From the NCBI GenBank assembly GCA_030432235.1, contig JAUIHT010000001.1:1116001-1180000 (forward strand): a stretch of DNA of 64,000 nucleotides, given 5' to 3'. Positions within the stretch are counted from its first letter, which is position 1. Each line of letters starts with the position of its first letter. The notes beneath the pieces are model-generated. The model ran no database searches. It was given only the letters and a program-made list of their open reading frames with translations, and had not been told where the DNA came from. This DNA is from Verrucomicrobiia bacterium (GTDB lineage Bacteria > Verrucomicrobiota > Verrucomicrobiia > Opitutales > Cerasicoccaceae). The position numbers were made by a program, and so were the translations under genes. Shown piece by piece: positions 52,428-60,810 of this stretch.

Positions 52428-53654
52428 ATGAAGCCATATGTTTACCTCTTTGGGATTTTGCACTTTGCTCTGACGCCGCTGAGAGCTATTGATATCGGCG
52501 AATCAATAGCCTACGTGGATGTCGGTGAGACTGTTACATTGAATGTCGTTTCCGATCCAGAGGACCCGGAAATAATAGGGTACGCTTGGTATTTTGACGG
52601 GTATGACATGCTACTGCAATCAGGAGGCTCGTCCTATACCCTGCACAATGCTGAAGTTGAGGATTCCGGCACTTACCGTTGTCATGTGTCTCTTTTAAAT
52701 GGGGAATATCAAGTTCGTGTCACCAAAATCGTTGTTAATTTGGCGGGTGCGCCAAGAGTAAGTGTGGGATTTGATGGCTTTGATGATGACCCATTTAGCA
52801 ACTACATTGGATTAGGAGCAAATAGTACCAAGTATCGCACCGCAAATCCACTAGAAGGGTTCATTCTGGAGGTGGAAGCAACTGGAGAAAACCTGACGTA
52901 TGAGTGGTATATGGATGATGAAGTGGTTGCTGAAACTACCACACCTTCCTTGCCTCTAGTTCTCTTCCAGTCTTTCGAGGAAGTAACATTTCAGGCCGTT
53001 GTCTCTAATGAATTTGGCTCTGCTAACTCAGGGGCTCTGGTCTTGATATCCCAAGAAAACGTTTCCCAGTTGGAAATACTTAAGCTGGATCGGAACGATT
53101 TTGTGCTTCCTGACAATAACCGTGTATTTGATAAAATCGGCATTTATCTGAATCATGAGGAGTGCTTCGACGTTGCGTGGTATAAAAATGGTATGCTTTT
53201 GGGGGACGAAACAGGAGGCTATCTGGTATTCGATAATTATTCTGTATCTTATAACGGGGAATACACCCTCGTGCTCACCAACTTTCTGGGTCAGGAGCTT
53301 TCGAACAGCATTACGGTTGACTTCCCCCCTCCCGAAGTTGAGGAACCAACTCAACTTTGGACAGGTGAAATTACTGAAGTACCGGGGTGGAATTACAGTG
53401 AGTGGTTTGGCTGGTTTAATCTGACAACCTTGGGGGATGGATGGATTTACCATGAGAAGATGGGATGGGCATATGTGTCGGGAGAAAATACAGGTAGTAT
53501 CTGGTTCTGGGTGCCAGACTATGGCTGGATGTGGTCGAGTGCCTTTGATTTTCCATTTTTCTACCACAATGACAGTGGCCACTGGGCCTATTTGATACTC
53601 AGGGAGCTTGGACAGTACGGCTATCTCGATACAACTGTTATGGAATGGCTCTAG
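52428..53654 (+). CDS. Secreted Ig-like protein with aromatic-rich C-terminal domain
   Basis: 408 residues: signal peptide (KPYVYLFGILHFALTPLRA), two or three Ig-like domains (SYTLHNAEVEDSGTYRCHVS; the YNGEYTLVLTN segment), and a 90-residue Trp/Tyr-rich end (GWNYSEWFGWFNLTTLGDGW, GWAYVSG, SIWFWVPDYGWMWSS, FPFFYH) that matches the C-terminus of the protein at 47900-48859. The gene is visibly more AT-rich than its neighbours and has different codon use, pointing to a recently acquired or fast-evolving surface protein. It lies 39 bp after the carboxyltransferase gene. Function unknown; adhesion or glycan binding is a guess. Confidence 0.8.
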   Translation: MKPYVYLFGILHFALTPLRAIDIGESIAYVDVGETVTLNVVSDPEDPEIIGYAWYFDGYDMLLQSGGSSYTLHNAEVEDSGTYRCHVSLLNGEYQVRVTKIVVNLAGAPRVSVGFDGFDDDPFSNYIGLGANSTKYRTANPLEGFILEVEATGENLTYEWYMDDEVVAETTTPSLPLVLFQSFEEVTFQAVVSNEFGSANSGALVLISQENVSQLEILKLDRNDFVLPDNNRVFDKIGIYLNHEECFDVAWYKNGMLLGDETGGYLVFDNYSVSYNGEYTLVLTNFLGQELSNSITVDFPPPEVEEPTQLWTGEITEVPGWNYSEWFGWFNLTTLGDGWIYHEKMGWAYVSGENTGSIWFWVPDYGWMWSSAFDFPFFYHNDSGHWAYLILRELGQYGYLDTTVMEWL

Positions 53655-53732
53655 TGTTCCAATTGGAGGCTGGAAGTATGGACAAAAAGCGTTGCCCCCG
53701 TGCGGTCGGCTTGCCACGCTGCCGGGTTTTCC

Positions 53733-55265
53733 ATGAGCGAGAACAAGTCAACTGAGCAAGCCCCCGTCGATACCAGCGATCTCATCGCGGTGCGCCGGGC
53801 GAAGCTGGAGGCCCTCCGTGCCGAGGGCCAGGACCCCTTCCGCGCCAACTGGGCGCAGACGCACACCAGCGCCGAGGCCGTCAAATCCTACGAAGCCTGG
53901 GAGGCGGAGCAACCGCCGTTGCCGGAAGAGGAGGGCGCGCACCGCGAGGATTGTCCCGATGAGGTCTCCGTGGCCGGGCGCATCGTGGTGTTCCGCGTCA
54001 TGGGCAAGGCCAGCTTTGTCAAAATCCTTGATCGCGACGGTCAAATCCAGCTCTACGTCACCCGCGATGGCCTGCCCGAAGGCATCTACAACACCTATTT
54101 CAAAAAGCTCGACCTCGGCGATATCATCGGCGCGCGCGGCACCTTGTTCCGCACCAAGACCGGCGAGATCACTGTCCGCGTGAGCGCCTACGCGCTGCTG
54201 GCGAAGGCCCTGCGTCCGCTGCCGGAGAAGTTCCACGGCATGAGCGACAGCGAGCAGATTTATCGCCAGCGGTATCTCGACCTTATTGCCAACGCCGAGT
54301 CCCGCGAGCGCTTCCAGACGCGCAGCAAAATCGTCAAGGAGATCCGGCAGTTCCTGTGGGGCAGGGATTTCACCGAGGTGGAGACACCCTGCCTGCATGG
54401 TGTCGCCGGCGGTGCGGCGGCGCGGCCCTTCGTCACGCACTTCAATGCCCTGGACTGCGATTTCAACCTGCGCATCGCCCTGGAGCTGCACCTCAAGCGT
54501 ATGCTCGTGGGCGGTTTCGAGCGCGTCTTCGAGCTCGGTCGCGTCTTCCGCAACGAAGGTCTCTCCCGTCGCCACAACCCCGAGTTCACCATGCTTGAGG
54601 TCTACCAGGCCTACACCGATCATCGCGGCATGATGGACCTCATCCAGGGGCTCATCCGGCATTTGTGCGAAAATGTCTTAGGCACTTTCCAGATCAAGCG
54701 TGCTGACAGCGACGAGGTCATCGACTTCGCCGCGCCCTGGCGCGAAGTGACCTACAAGGAGCTTATCATCGAGGCTGCCGGTGACGCTGATTGGTTCTCC
54801 CGTTCCAAGACCGACAAGCTCGCCGCCTGCGAGAAGCTCGGCATCCAGGTCGATCCGGAGCTGGAAGACTTCGCGGTTACCAACGATGTCTTCGAAAAGC
54901 TGATCGAGCCCAAGCTTATCCAGCCGACATTCGTCATGAACATCCCGAAGGAGCTTTGCCCGCTGGCCAAGATCAGCGAGGCGGACCCGGACACCATCGA
55001 CGTCTTCGAGCTATGTATCAACGGGCAGGAGATCGCCCCGGCGTACTCCGAGCAGAACGACCCCGATGTGCAGCGGACGATGTTCATGGAGCAGGTCGGC
55101 GACGACATCCAAAACCTCGACGAGGACTTCCTCATGGCGCTCGAACATGGTATGCCGCCCGCCGGTGGCATGGGCGTGGGTATCGACCGCCTCGTCATCC
55201 TCCTGACCGGGGCGGCCAATATTCGCGACACCATCCTGTTCCCAAGTCTGCGCCCACGCGTTTGA
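53733..55265 (+). CDS. lysS: Lysine--tRNA ligase, class II
   Basis: 510 residues from ATG 53733 (MSENKSTEQAPVDTSDLIAV). The OB-fold anticodon domain (VSVAGRIVVFRVMGKASFVK) precedes the class II core: motif 1 region (VKEIRQFLWGRDFTEVETPC), motif 2 (FRNEGLSRRHNPEFTMLE) and motif 3 (GMGVGIDRLVILLTG). Charges tRNA-Lys in the cytoplasm. An in-frame start at 53700 would add residues not seen in the family. Length is usual for LysS. Confidence 0.97.
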   Translation: MSENKSTEQAPVDTSDLIAVRRAKLEALRAEGQDPFRANWAQTHTSAEAVKSYEAWEAEQPPLPEEEGAHREDCPDEVSVAGRIVVFRVMGKASFVKILDRDGQIQLYVTRDGLPEGIYNTYFKKLDLGDIIGARGTLFRTKTGEITVRVSAYALLAKALRPLPEKFHGMSDSEQIYRQRYLDLIANAESRERFQTRSKIVKEIRQFLWGRDFTEVETPCLHGVAGGAAARPFVTHFNALDCDFNLRIALELHLKRMLVGGFERVFELGRVFRNEGLSRRHNPEFTMLEVYQAYTDHRGMMDLIQGLIRHLCENVLGTFQIKRADSDEVIDFAAPWREVTYKELIIEAAGDADWFSRSKTDKLAACEKLGIQVDPELEDFAVTNDVFEKLIEPKLIQPTFVMNIPKELCPLAKISEADPDTIDVFELCINGQEIAPAYSEQNDPDVQRTMFMEQVGDDIQNLDEDFLMALEHGMPPAGGMGVGIDRLVILLTGAANIRDTILFPSLRPRV

Positions 55266-55296
55266 TCGCGGCGCGAAATGCCGTTACTTTAGTGTA

Positions 55297-55314
55297 GTAA
55301 TGCACACGCATTAC
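55297..55314. promoter_or_regulatory. Inverted repeat GTAATGC-ACAC-GCATTAC
   Basis: Perfect 7-bp arms around 4 bases in the gap between lysS and the SYLF-domain gene, 42 bp before the latter's ATG. There is no T-run, so it may be an operator rather than a terminator. Confidence 0.45.
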
Positions 55315-55355
55315 CTTAATGTGTAACCTGTTTTATCATCAGAACCTCCCAAACT

Positions 55356-56117
55356 ATGAAAAAGTTGATTCTCATTAGCGCCTTGGCAGCCAGCGTTGCC
55401 AGTGTATACGGTCAGTCGTCCGCTCCCAAGGGTGTGGAAGCCTCGTCCGCGACTTCCGCCAACCTGGAAGAGCCCGCCGCTCCCTCCACCATCCAAACCT
55501 ACATGACGGAAGCCACCAAGGTCTTCACCGCCATGCAGGCTAATCCGAAGAAGCGCATCCCCGACGAAGTGCTCGCCGAAGCCGATGCGATCCTGATGGC
55601 CCGCGTCAACTCCGGCGCTCTCATCATCGGTGCTTCCGAAGGCAAGGGCTTCGCCACCAAGAACAATATCGATAACTGGAGCCCGCCGGCCTTCTACACG
55701 CTGTCGGCCGGTAGCCTCGGTATCCAGATTGGCGGCACCAGCTCCGATGTTATCATCCTGTTCATGAACAGCAAAGCCGCGGACCTTCTCTACAAGAGCG
55801 AGTTCCAGATCGGTGTCGGCCTGCAGGCTGAAGCTGGTCCCGTGGGCGGTGAAGCTTCCCTCAATACCTGGCAGGACGCCGACATGCTCATCTACAACAC
55901 CACCAAGGGCCTCGCCGTGGGAGTCAAGGTAGCCGGAGGCAAACTGACCTCGGATACCAAGCTCGATGCGCAAGTCTACGGTGACAAGAACATCACGGCC
56001 ACCCAGATTCTGGGCAACACCGTGACCATGCCCCCCGAAGCCAAGGACCTGACCAACCTGCTGCGCGAGTACTCCTTCGTCAACACGCAGCCGGAGAACG
56101 CCAAGGCCGGCCAGTAA
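55356..56117 (+). CDS. SYLF (YSC84) domain lipid-binding secreted protein
   Basis: 253 residues with a signal peptide (MKKLILISALAASVASVYGQ). The body has the SYLF-type features AEADAILMARVNSGALIIGA, NNIDNWSPPAFYTLSAGSLG, QIGGTSSDVIILFMNSKAAD and LIYNTTKGLAVGVKVAGGKL (PF04366, Ysc84 actin-binding/lipid-binding family). Bacterial members are exported and bind lipids, with unknown physiology. Stand-alone gene with its own inverted repeat upstream and terminator downstream. Confidence 0.9.
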   Translation: MKKLILISALAASVASVYGQSSAPKGVEASSATSANLEEPAAPSTIQTYMTEATKVFTAMQANPKKRIPDEVLAEADAILMARVNSGALIIGASEGKGFATKNNIDNWSPPAFYTLSAGSLGIQIGGTSSDVIILFMNSKAADLLYKSEFQIGVGLQAEAGPVGGEASLNTWQDADMLIYNTTKGLAVGVKVAGGKLTSDTKLDAQVYGDKNITATQILGNTVTMPPEAKDLTNLLREYSFVNTQPENAKAGQ

Positions 56118-56143
56118 GGCATTTTAATATAACCTTTTCAGCG

Positions 56144-56180
56144 GCCACTGTCCCTCGCGGACAGTGGCTGTTTTGCTTTT
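56144..56180 (+). terminator. Intrinsic terminator after SYLF gene
   Basis: Perfect 10-bp stem GCCACTGTCC-CTCGC-GGACAGTGGC followed by TGTTTTGCTTTT. It also lies at the end of the convergent gene 56179-56778. Confidence 0.88.
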
Positions 56181-56778
56181 ATATCTGTGGTCGTTCTTGA
56201 TGGGATGGCGGGCTCGTTGAGTTATCTTGAGACTTGAGTCCAAGAAAACCGTTCAGAGCCTGTATGAAGTTAACCAGGGCCTGAGTGTCTGCTGTTCCAT
56301 TAATGATAAAGAGGCTGGCTCGGATTTTCAGGAAATATTGGTGGTAACCACGCACAAGAATGTATGAGTGCACACGGCCAGAGGAGATATCGAATCCCCA
56401 AGCCGAGACGGCATAGGGTAAGGTGGCTTGCTTTAGATCCTTGGATAAAGACTCTTTTTGAAGGTTGCGGTAGTAGCCCAGCTTTTCCGCTGTCTCTATT
56501 TCCAATTCAGCACCTGCCAGTTCTCGCAAGACAAGGGGAGTATTTTTGCCATCTTGGATGTTTTTCTCATTCTTGTTGTATACGTAGATGGTGATTTTCC
56601 CTGCGCGTTGCGCATACTCCACGCTGTAACCGAGCCCGTTTCCGTAATCCGTCTTTCCGGTATAGCTGAACGCACCTATCTGCTCGGGTAAATCAACGCC
56701 GATTTCAGGCAATAAGATATCACTCGCCTGAGCTAATACTGGAACGAGAAAGTAGAGAAGGCAAAGGGATGGTTTCAT
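56179..56778 (-). CDS. Hypothetical secreted protein (199 aa)
   Basis: 199 residues with a signal peptide (MKPSLCLLYFLVPVLAQASD). The body is mixed alpha/beta: LPEQIGAFSYTGKTDYGNGL, KITIYVYNKNEKN and SYILVRGYHQYFLKIRASLF, without catalytic motif or cysteine. The gene is more AT-rich than the msrA-thpR genes upstream of it. It resembles small periplasmic proteins of unknown role. It follows msrA by 20 bp and may share its transcript. Confidence 0.65.
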   Translation of the reverse strand: MKPSLCLLYFLVPVLAQASDILLPEIGVDLPEQIGAFSYTGKTDYGNGLGYSVEYAQRAGKITIYVYNKNEKNIQDGKNTPLVLRELAGAELEIETAEKLGYYRNLQKESLSKDLKQATLPYAVSAWGFDISSGRVHSYILVRGYHQYFLKIRASLFIINGTADTQALVNFIQALNGFLGLKSQDNSTSPPSHQERPQI

Positions 56779-56798
56779 CTACTTCTTGTATCAGATAT

Positions 56799-57464
56799 TC
56801 ACTCGAGGCCGAGCTTCTTGAGCTTGGGCCGGATAACGAAAGTGCAGTAACCGGCGTTGGGATTCTTGTTATAGTAATCCTGGTGATAGCTTTCCGCCGG
56901 GTAGAAAGTGCCCAGCTCCGTCACCTCGGTCACGATGGGATCATCGTAGGCGCCGGCGGCGTTCCACTTCTCGATAGCCAGCTCAGCCAGCTTCTTCTGT
57001 TTCTCGCTGCTGTAGAAGATGGCGGAGCGATATTGAGTGCCGGTGTCAGCCCCCTGGCGGTTGAGCGTGGTCGGGTCGTGACTTTTGAAAAAGACATCGA
57101 GGATTTCCGTGTAGCTGACCACATCCGGGTCGAATTCGATTTGCGCGACCTCGGCGTGGCCGGTAGTGCCGCTGCAAACCTGTTCGTAGGTGGGGTCTTT
57201 GACGTGTCCACCGGTGTACCCGGGCATCACGCTGTACACACCGTCAATGCGATCGTAGACGGCTTCGACGCACCAGAAGCAGCCGGCGCCGAGGGTGGCG
57301 GTTTCCAGGTTGGCGGGTTTTTCCTTGGTCATGGTATCGGGTTCGGTTGGAGTCTCGGGCTTGGTGGAGGAGGAATCGGCGGCGTTCAGGGCGAGGGCGA
57401 TGGCTACGGCAACGACGGGAAAGAGGAACGCGCGTGAGGTTAAAAGGCTTTTTAGCTTTTTCAT
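56799..57464 (-). CDS. msrA: Peptide-methionine (S)-S-oxide reductase, membrane-anchored or exported
   Basis: 221 residues from ATG 57464, preferred because it gives a signal/anchor sequence (KKLKSLLTSRAFLFPVVAVA). The catalytic motif LGAGCFWCVEAVYDRIDG (Cys about 62), PGYTGGHVKDPTYEQVCSG, GHAEVAQIEFDP, THPTTLNRQG-like HDPTTLNRQGADTGTQYRS and EDYHQ-like ESYHQDYYNKNP are intact. It repairs oxidised methionine in exported proteins. The linker between anchor and enzyme is Pro/Thr/Lys-rich. It follows thpR by 39 bp. Confidence 0.95.
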   Translation of the reverse strand: MKKLKSLLTSRAFLFPVVAVAIALALNAADSSSTKPETPTEPDTMTKEKPANLETATLGAGCFWCVEAVYDRIDGVYSVMPGYTGGHVKDPTYEQVCSGTTGHAEVAQIEFDPDVVSYTEILDVFFKSHDPTTLNRQGADTGTQYRSAIFYSSEKQKKLAELAIEKWNAAGAYDDPIVTEVTELGTFYPAESYHQDYYNKNPNAGYCTFVIRPKLKKLGLE

Positions 57465-57503
57465 GATGGTTGAGTCGGTGCCGAGTGGGTTTCCTGACAT
57501 CGA

Positions 57504-58049
57504 TTAGACATCCGTCAGTTTAAAAGTTTCCACCAAAGGGTAAAAGCGCCGTCCGCCCTGGCGTTCGCTGGCGTAGAGGTGGAACTCGGTCACGCGTACC
57601 GGCGCCGTCTCGAAATCGCGGTGCTTTTTGATGTACTGCCGGATGGCTTCGGCGGAGGCGCCGCCGCAACGCGCCAGTGTAATATGCGGTTGCCAGGCGC
57701 GTTCGCCGGGGTCGAACCCCAGACCGAAGAGTGTGTCAGTGATGCGGTGTTGGAGCTGGAACAGATGCGGGTGGCCGTTGCCCACGCCCGCCCACAGCAC
57801 GCGTGGCCGGCCCTTGGGCGGGAAGTACCCCACGCCTTGCACCGGCATGAAAAACGCCGCCACGCTGATGCTTCGCAAAGCAACCCGGACGGCCTCAATG
57901 CGCTCCTCCGGGGTCTCGCCGAGGAAAAAAAGCGTCAGGTGCCTGTTTTCCGGCATCGACCACGTCAGGCCGCGCATGGGTTCGGTCAATTGATCCAGTG
58001 CCTCAAGCGTGTATTCCGGCAAATCCAAAGCGACGAAAAGCCGTTGCAT
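57504..58049 (-). CDS. thpR: RNA 2',3'-cyclic phosphodiesterase
   Basis: 181 residues. The two HxTx motifs are His37-LTL (ENRHLTLFFLGET) and His122-ITL (WQPHITLARCGG), with the N-terminal RLFVALDLPEY strand. This 2H phosphoesterase (LigT/ThpR) opens 2',3'-cyclic phosphates on RNA. Cytoplasmic. It lies between the TonB-like gene and msrA on the same strand (38 and 39 bp gaps). Confidence 0.95.
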   Translation of the reverse strand: MQRLFVALDLPEYTLEALDQLTEPMRGLTWSMPENRHLTLFFLGETPEERIEAVRVALRSISVAAFFMPVQGVGYFPPKGRPRVLWAGVGNGHPHLFQLQHRITDTLFGLGFDPGERAWQPHITLARCGGASAEAIRQYIKKHRDFETAPVRVTEFHLYASERQGGRRFYPLVETFKLTDV

Positions 58050-58087
58050 GGGAAGAACCTAGGGCTTCCTCTCCAAAATTCAACCCC

Positions 58088-58840
58088 TCAGGGGCCGATA
58101 ACGACGCGGTAGTAGCCGCCCGGCAGGCTTTCGGACTCGAGGCGGCGGCGCAGGTAGTCGCCAAGGGCCTGGTCGAGCGCTTCCACATCGGTACTGGTGA
58201 CCAGAAGAGGCTGACCGAGCTGTCCGGTGTTTTCCACCAGCACCTGAAACTCGGCGAAGCGCCAGTTTGGCGGCAAAGACTCCGGCAGGGCATCACGCGT
58301 GACGATTGCGTTGAGGGCCTGACGACCGCTCTGGAAGTCGAAGACTTCCATGCGAGGACCCTGCGAAACTTCCGGTACGGGCAGGCTGCGGTCACTGCCG
58401 AAACTGGAATAGACCAAGCCGGGCTCGAACCCCAAAGCCGCTTCCGGGTTGGCCGGGGCGTTGGTCACCGGGGTTCCTTTTTGCTCGAAGACTTTGGCGC
58501 TTAAGGTGATTTCCGGCGAAAAGGTGTCAAAGGGGGTGGCGTTCATGCGGTCGTTGGCTGCCAGGCTTTGCGGAGCGGCGGCGTTCCAGCGCGTGGGCAG
58601 AAAAAGCGGCTCGGAATCCGCCAGTGCGGCCAGCACTACCAGGTCCTCAGCCGCCCGGGATGAGGAGGCCACACTGACATAGGGTTCGGGCTGGGGCCCG
58701 CCTGTCTGCGGCTCGGTGGCCACATGGAAGATCATGAAACCCGCCACGTGTATAAAGACGCCGCTGAGAATCGCCAGACGGGCCACGCGCCCGGCGCGGC
58801 CTTCAAACCAGATGGAGTCCACTGCCGGCGTGAGGGTCAT
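58088..58840 (-). CDS. TonB-like single-span membrane protein of an ExbB/ExbD cluster
   Basis: 250 residues: a short cytoplasmic tail, one membrane helix at about residues 20-42 (VARLAILSGVFIHVAGFMIF), then a long periplasmic part without the usual Pro-Lys repeat, ending PGGYYRVVIGP after an alpha/beta segment (FAEFQVLVENTGQLGQPLLV). Topology and position (4-bp overlap with exbD) suit a TonB-like energy transducer. The C-terminal domain is not a recognisable TonB fold to me. It may couple proton motive force to an unknown outer-membrane or periplasmic partner. Confidence 0.6.
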   Translation of the reverse strand: MTLTPAVDSIWFEGRAGRVARLAILSGVFIHVAGFMIFHVATEPQTGGPQPEPYVSVASSSRAAEDLVVLAALADSEPLFLPTRWNAAAPQSLAANDRMNATPFDTFSPEITLSAKVFEQKGTPVTNAPANPEAALGFEPGLVYSSFGSDRSLPVPEVSQGPRMEVFDFQSGRQALNAIVTRDALPESLPPNWRFAEFQVLVENTGQLGQPLLVTSTDVEALDQALGDYLRRRLESESLPGGYYRVVIGP

Positions 58841-59337
58841 GGGAACAGGCTGGGGGCGGGGATATCTTCCTCGAAGCTCTCTGCCCGTGCCGACTGTTCG
58901 CGGGCCGCCAGCTGCACGCCTTGGTAGCCGGCTTCACGGGCGAGTTGAGAAATGGCGATAAAGGTTTCCATGTCCACGCCTTCGTCCGCCCGAACCAGCA
59001 GGTAGGCATTCTCGGGCAGGCGTTCGAAGTCCGTCGCGCCCATTGCCTGAGTAAGGGTGGCGAGCGAGTATTTGGTTTCCCGGTAAATGATGAAGTTGCG
59101 GTCCTTGACCGTTAGCACGTCTACCGCGCTGACCCCGGTGAGGTCCGGCAAGGTGCTTTCGGGCAGCACAATGCTGAGGCCCGGTGCGAAGATGAACCGC
59201 GAGCCGAGAATAAAAAACATAGCCGCGATGAGCAGCACATCGAAGAGCGGTGCGGCGTCCAGCCGGCGGTCCGGCGGGGTTAGTACCTGCGCCAGCCCAA
59301 GCGGACGCAGCATGGAGGGGACGGGTTGCTGGCTCAT
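58837..59337 (-). CDS. exbD: ExbD/TolR family biopolymer transport protein
   Basis: 166 residues from ATG 59337, which overlaps the preceding stop by 4 bp (ATGA). A cytoplasmic tail (TPPDRRLDAAPLFDVLLIAA) carries the conserved Asp at the helix start, then one membrane helix (FDVLLIAAMFFILGSRFIF) and a periplasmic TolR-like domain (AYLLVRADEGVDMETFIAIS). With ExbB it would form a proton-driven stator unit. Its stop overlaps the TonB-like start by 4 bp, so four genes of this cluster are tightly coupled. Confidence 0.85.
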   Translation of the reverse strand: MSQQPVPSMLRPLGLAQVLTPPDRRLDAAPLFDVLLIAAMFFILGSRFIFAPGLSIVLPESTLPDLTGVSAVDVLTVKDRNFIIYRETKYSLATLTQAMGATDFERLPENAYLLVRADEGVDMETFIAISQLAREAGYQGVQLAAREQSARAESFEEDIPAPSLFP

Positions 59338-59936
59338 GGCGTAACGTCCGAGCCCTCCTCGCGTTCCTGCTCTGGCGCTATCGCGGACTCCAGCACGATG
59401 GTGGTTTTCTTGGGGGAGGTTTGCGCATCGCCTCCGGCGGTTTCCTCGCTCTGGCTTTCCAGCAGTTTGATAACCCGCTGCAATTCCAATGGCGGCTCGT
59501 CGCGCATGCCCCACGGGCCGGCGCCCTGGCCGTACATGTTGGCCGCGGCATTGCCGCCGAAGGGGTCCTTGCGTAACTGGTACTCGGCCTCGTAGATCGC
59601 TTCCATCTGGGCCTTGCGCAGCTCCTCGGTATCGGCGGCGGGCGGGGCGTTCTTCAGCCGCTCGCGGGCCGCCTCCAGGCGATCCTTATATTCGGTGTAC
59701 GTCTCGCCGCGCTGACGCTCGATCAGGCTGGGCCCGGCTTCGGATTCGAGCCGGATGGCCTCGGCGGCCTCGCGGTCCTCCTGGGCCACGGCATCCTGCT
59801 GGAGCGTGATGTCCGGCTGGGATGCGAGGTCGTCGTTGCGGGGGAAATTCAAGGCGCGGACCTTGCGCGGGGCCGCGGAGGCCGTGCAGGCTGCGACGAG
59901 GGTAAAAGCGATAACGGTGAAAATGCGATGTTTCAT
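59334..59936 (-). CDS. Hypothetical exported protein inserted between exbB and exbD
   Basis: 200 residues with a signal peptide ending in a Cys/Ala region (KHRIFTVIAFTLVAACTASA). The body is charged, helical and rich in Glu, Arg and Gln (YTEYKDRLEAARERLKNAPP), with a Gly-rich patch (FGGNAAANMYGQGAGPWGMR). It has no known domain. ATGA overlap with exbD and a 4-bp gap to exbB mean it is made together with the stator proteins. A periplasmic linker or plug is possible; this is inference. Confidence 0.7.
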   Translation of the reverse strand: MKHRIFTVIAFTLVAACTASAAPRKVRALNFPRNDDLASQPDITLQQDAVAQEDREAAEAIRLESEAGPSLIERQRGETYTEYKDRLEAARERLKNAPPAADTEELRKAQMEAIYEAEYQLRKDPFGGNAAANMYGQGAGPWGMRDEPPLELQRVIKLLESQSEETAGGDAQTSPKKTTIVLESAIAPEQEREEGSDVTP

Positions 59937-59940
59937 GATC

Positions 59941-60624
59941 TTATCCGATCTGTTCTTTGAGTGAAGGTTCCACTTGAGAAGGTTCTTCGTCCTCCTGGGC
60001 TTCGGGCAGGTCCCGCAGGAGGAATTGCATGATGTCGTTGGCGGCCCATTCCATGTCGTGGACGAGGGCGCGGACGCGTCCGTATAAAAAGTGATGGGCC
60101 AGGTAGGCCATGGCGGAGATCGCCAGTCCCGCCGCCGTGCTGATGAGGGCCTGCGCCACCTGGCCGGAAAACACCCCGGCGTCGGCGTAGGCTCCTATGT
60201 CCTGCATAAGGTTGAAGCCGCTGAGCATGGCGATGACGGTACCGAGCAGCCCCAGCAGAGGCGAGACCTTGGCGATGGCCGCGATGGTGCCGACACGGCG
60301 TTCCAGCACAGGTATCTCGACGAGGGCGGCCTCGCGCATGGCGGTACGCATTTCGGGCTCGGGCCGGTTGTAATTACGCAGGGCGGCGACGACGACCTTC
60401 GGAATGGGGCCGGGAGTTTCCTCGCAGACCGTGATGGCCTCGATGACGCGTCGCTTCCGCAGCAGGTTCTTGATGCCGTCGAGAAAAGCGTTGGTGCGTA
60501 TCTGCCCCTTGTGCAGGAAGAGGGTGCGCTCGACGAAAAAGACGAAGCCGAGGATGCTCAGCCCCAGCAGGGCCCACATCATAGGTCCGCCTTTTTCGAG
60601 CAGCGAGAAATTCCAGAAATCCAT
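59941..60624 (-). CDS. exbB: MotA/TolQ/ExbB family proton channel protein
   Basis: 227 residues with three membrane segments: MMWALLGLSILGFVFFVERT, VSPLLGLLGTVIAMLSGFNL and ALISTAAGLAISAMAYLAHH, the last two forming the proton path, and a conserved cytoplasmic loop with RRVGTIAAIAKVSPLLGLLG. It pairs with the ExbD protein encoded two genes on. The C-terminus is acidic (PEAQEDEEPSQVEPS). Inner membrane stator of a TonB- or Tol-like system. Confidence 0.92.
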   Translation of the reverse strand: MDFWNFSLLEKGGPMMWALLGLSILGFVFFVERTLFLHKGQIRTNAFLDGIKNLLRKRRVIEAITVCEETPGPIPKVVVAALRNYNRPEPEMRTAMREAALVEIPVLERRVGTIAAIAKVSPLLGLLGTVIAMLSGFNLMQDIGAYADAGVFSGQVAQALISTAAGLAISAMAYLAHHFLYGRVRALVHDMEWAANDIMQFLLRDLPEAQEDEEPSQVEPSLKEQIG

Positions 60625-60629
60625 GTGTT

Positions 60630-60810
60630 GAAAGATGAATGATGAAAGATGAAAGCAGAAAGATAAACGATGAAATCAGAAGGCAGAACACAGGACGATG
60701 TTGGTGGTATGCTGCACCTCAGGTACCCTGGCTATGGCTGGAAGTACAGCAAAGTCATTGGCCGCAATCTGGACTTCATCTTTCATCGTTCTGCATTCAT
60801 CTTTAATTAA
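60630..60810. repeat. Long imperfect inverted repeat of shuffled words (TPR-exbB gap)
   Basis: Left arm 60630-60688 and right arm 60774-60810. Words GATGAAAGATGAA, AAAGATGAATG, CGATGAAA and GCAGAA occur in both arms in different order, with about 85 bp between. It separates the TPR gene from exbB and has no coding potential. Confidence 0.65.

Noticed and set aside
52414-52430. AACTGTTTCAAGTAAC before the Ig-like gene as an operator copy
   Set aside because: Several mismatches from TTAACTGTTTA; probably chance in AT-rich DNA.
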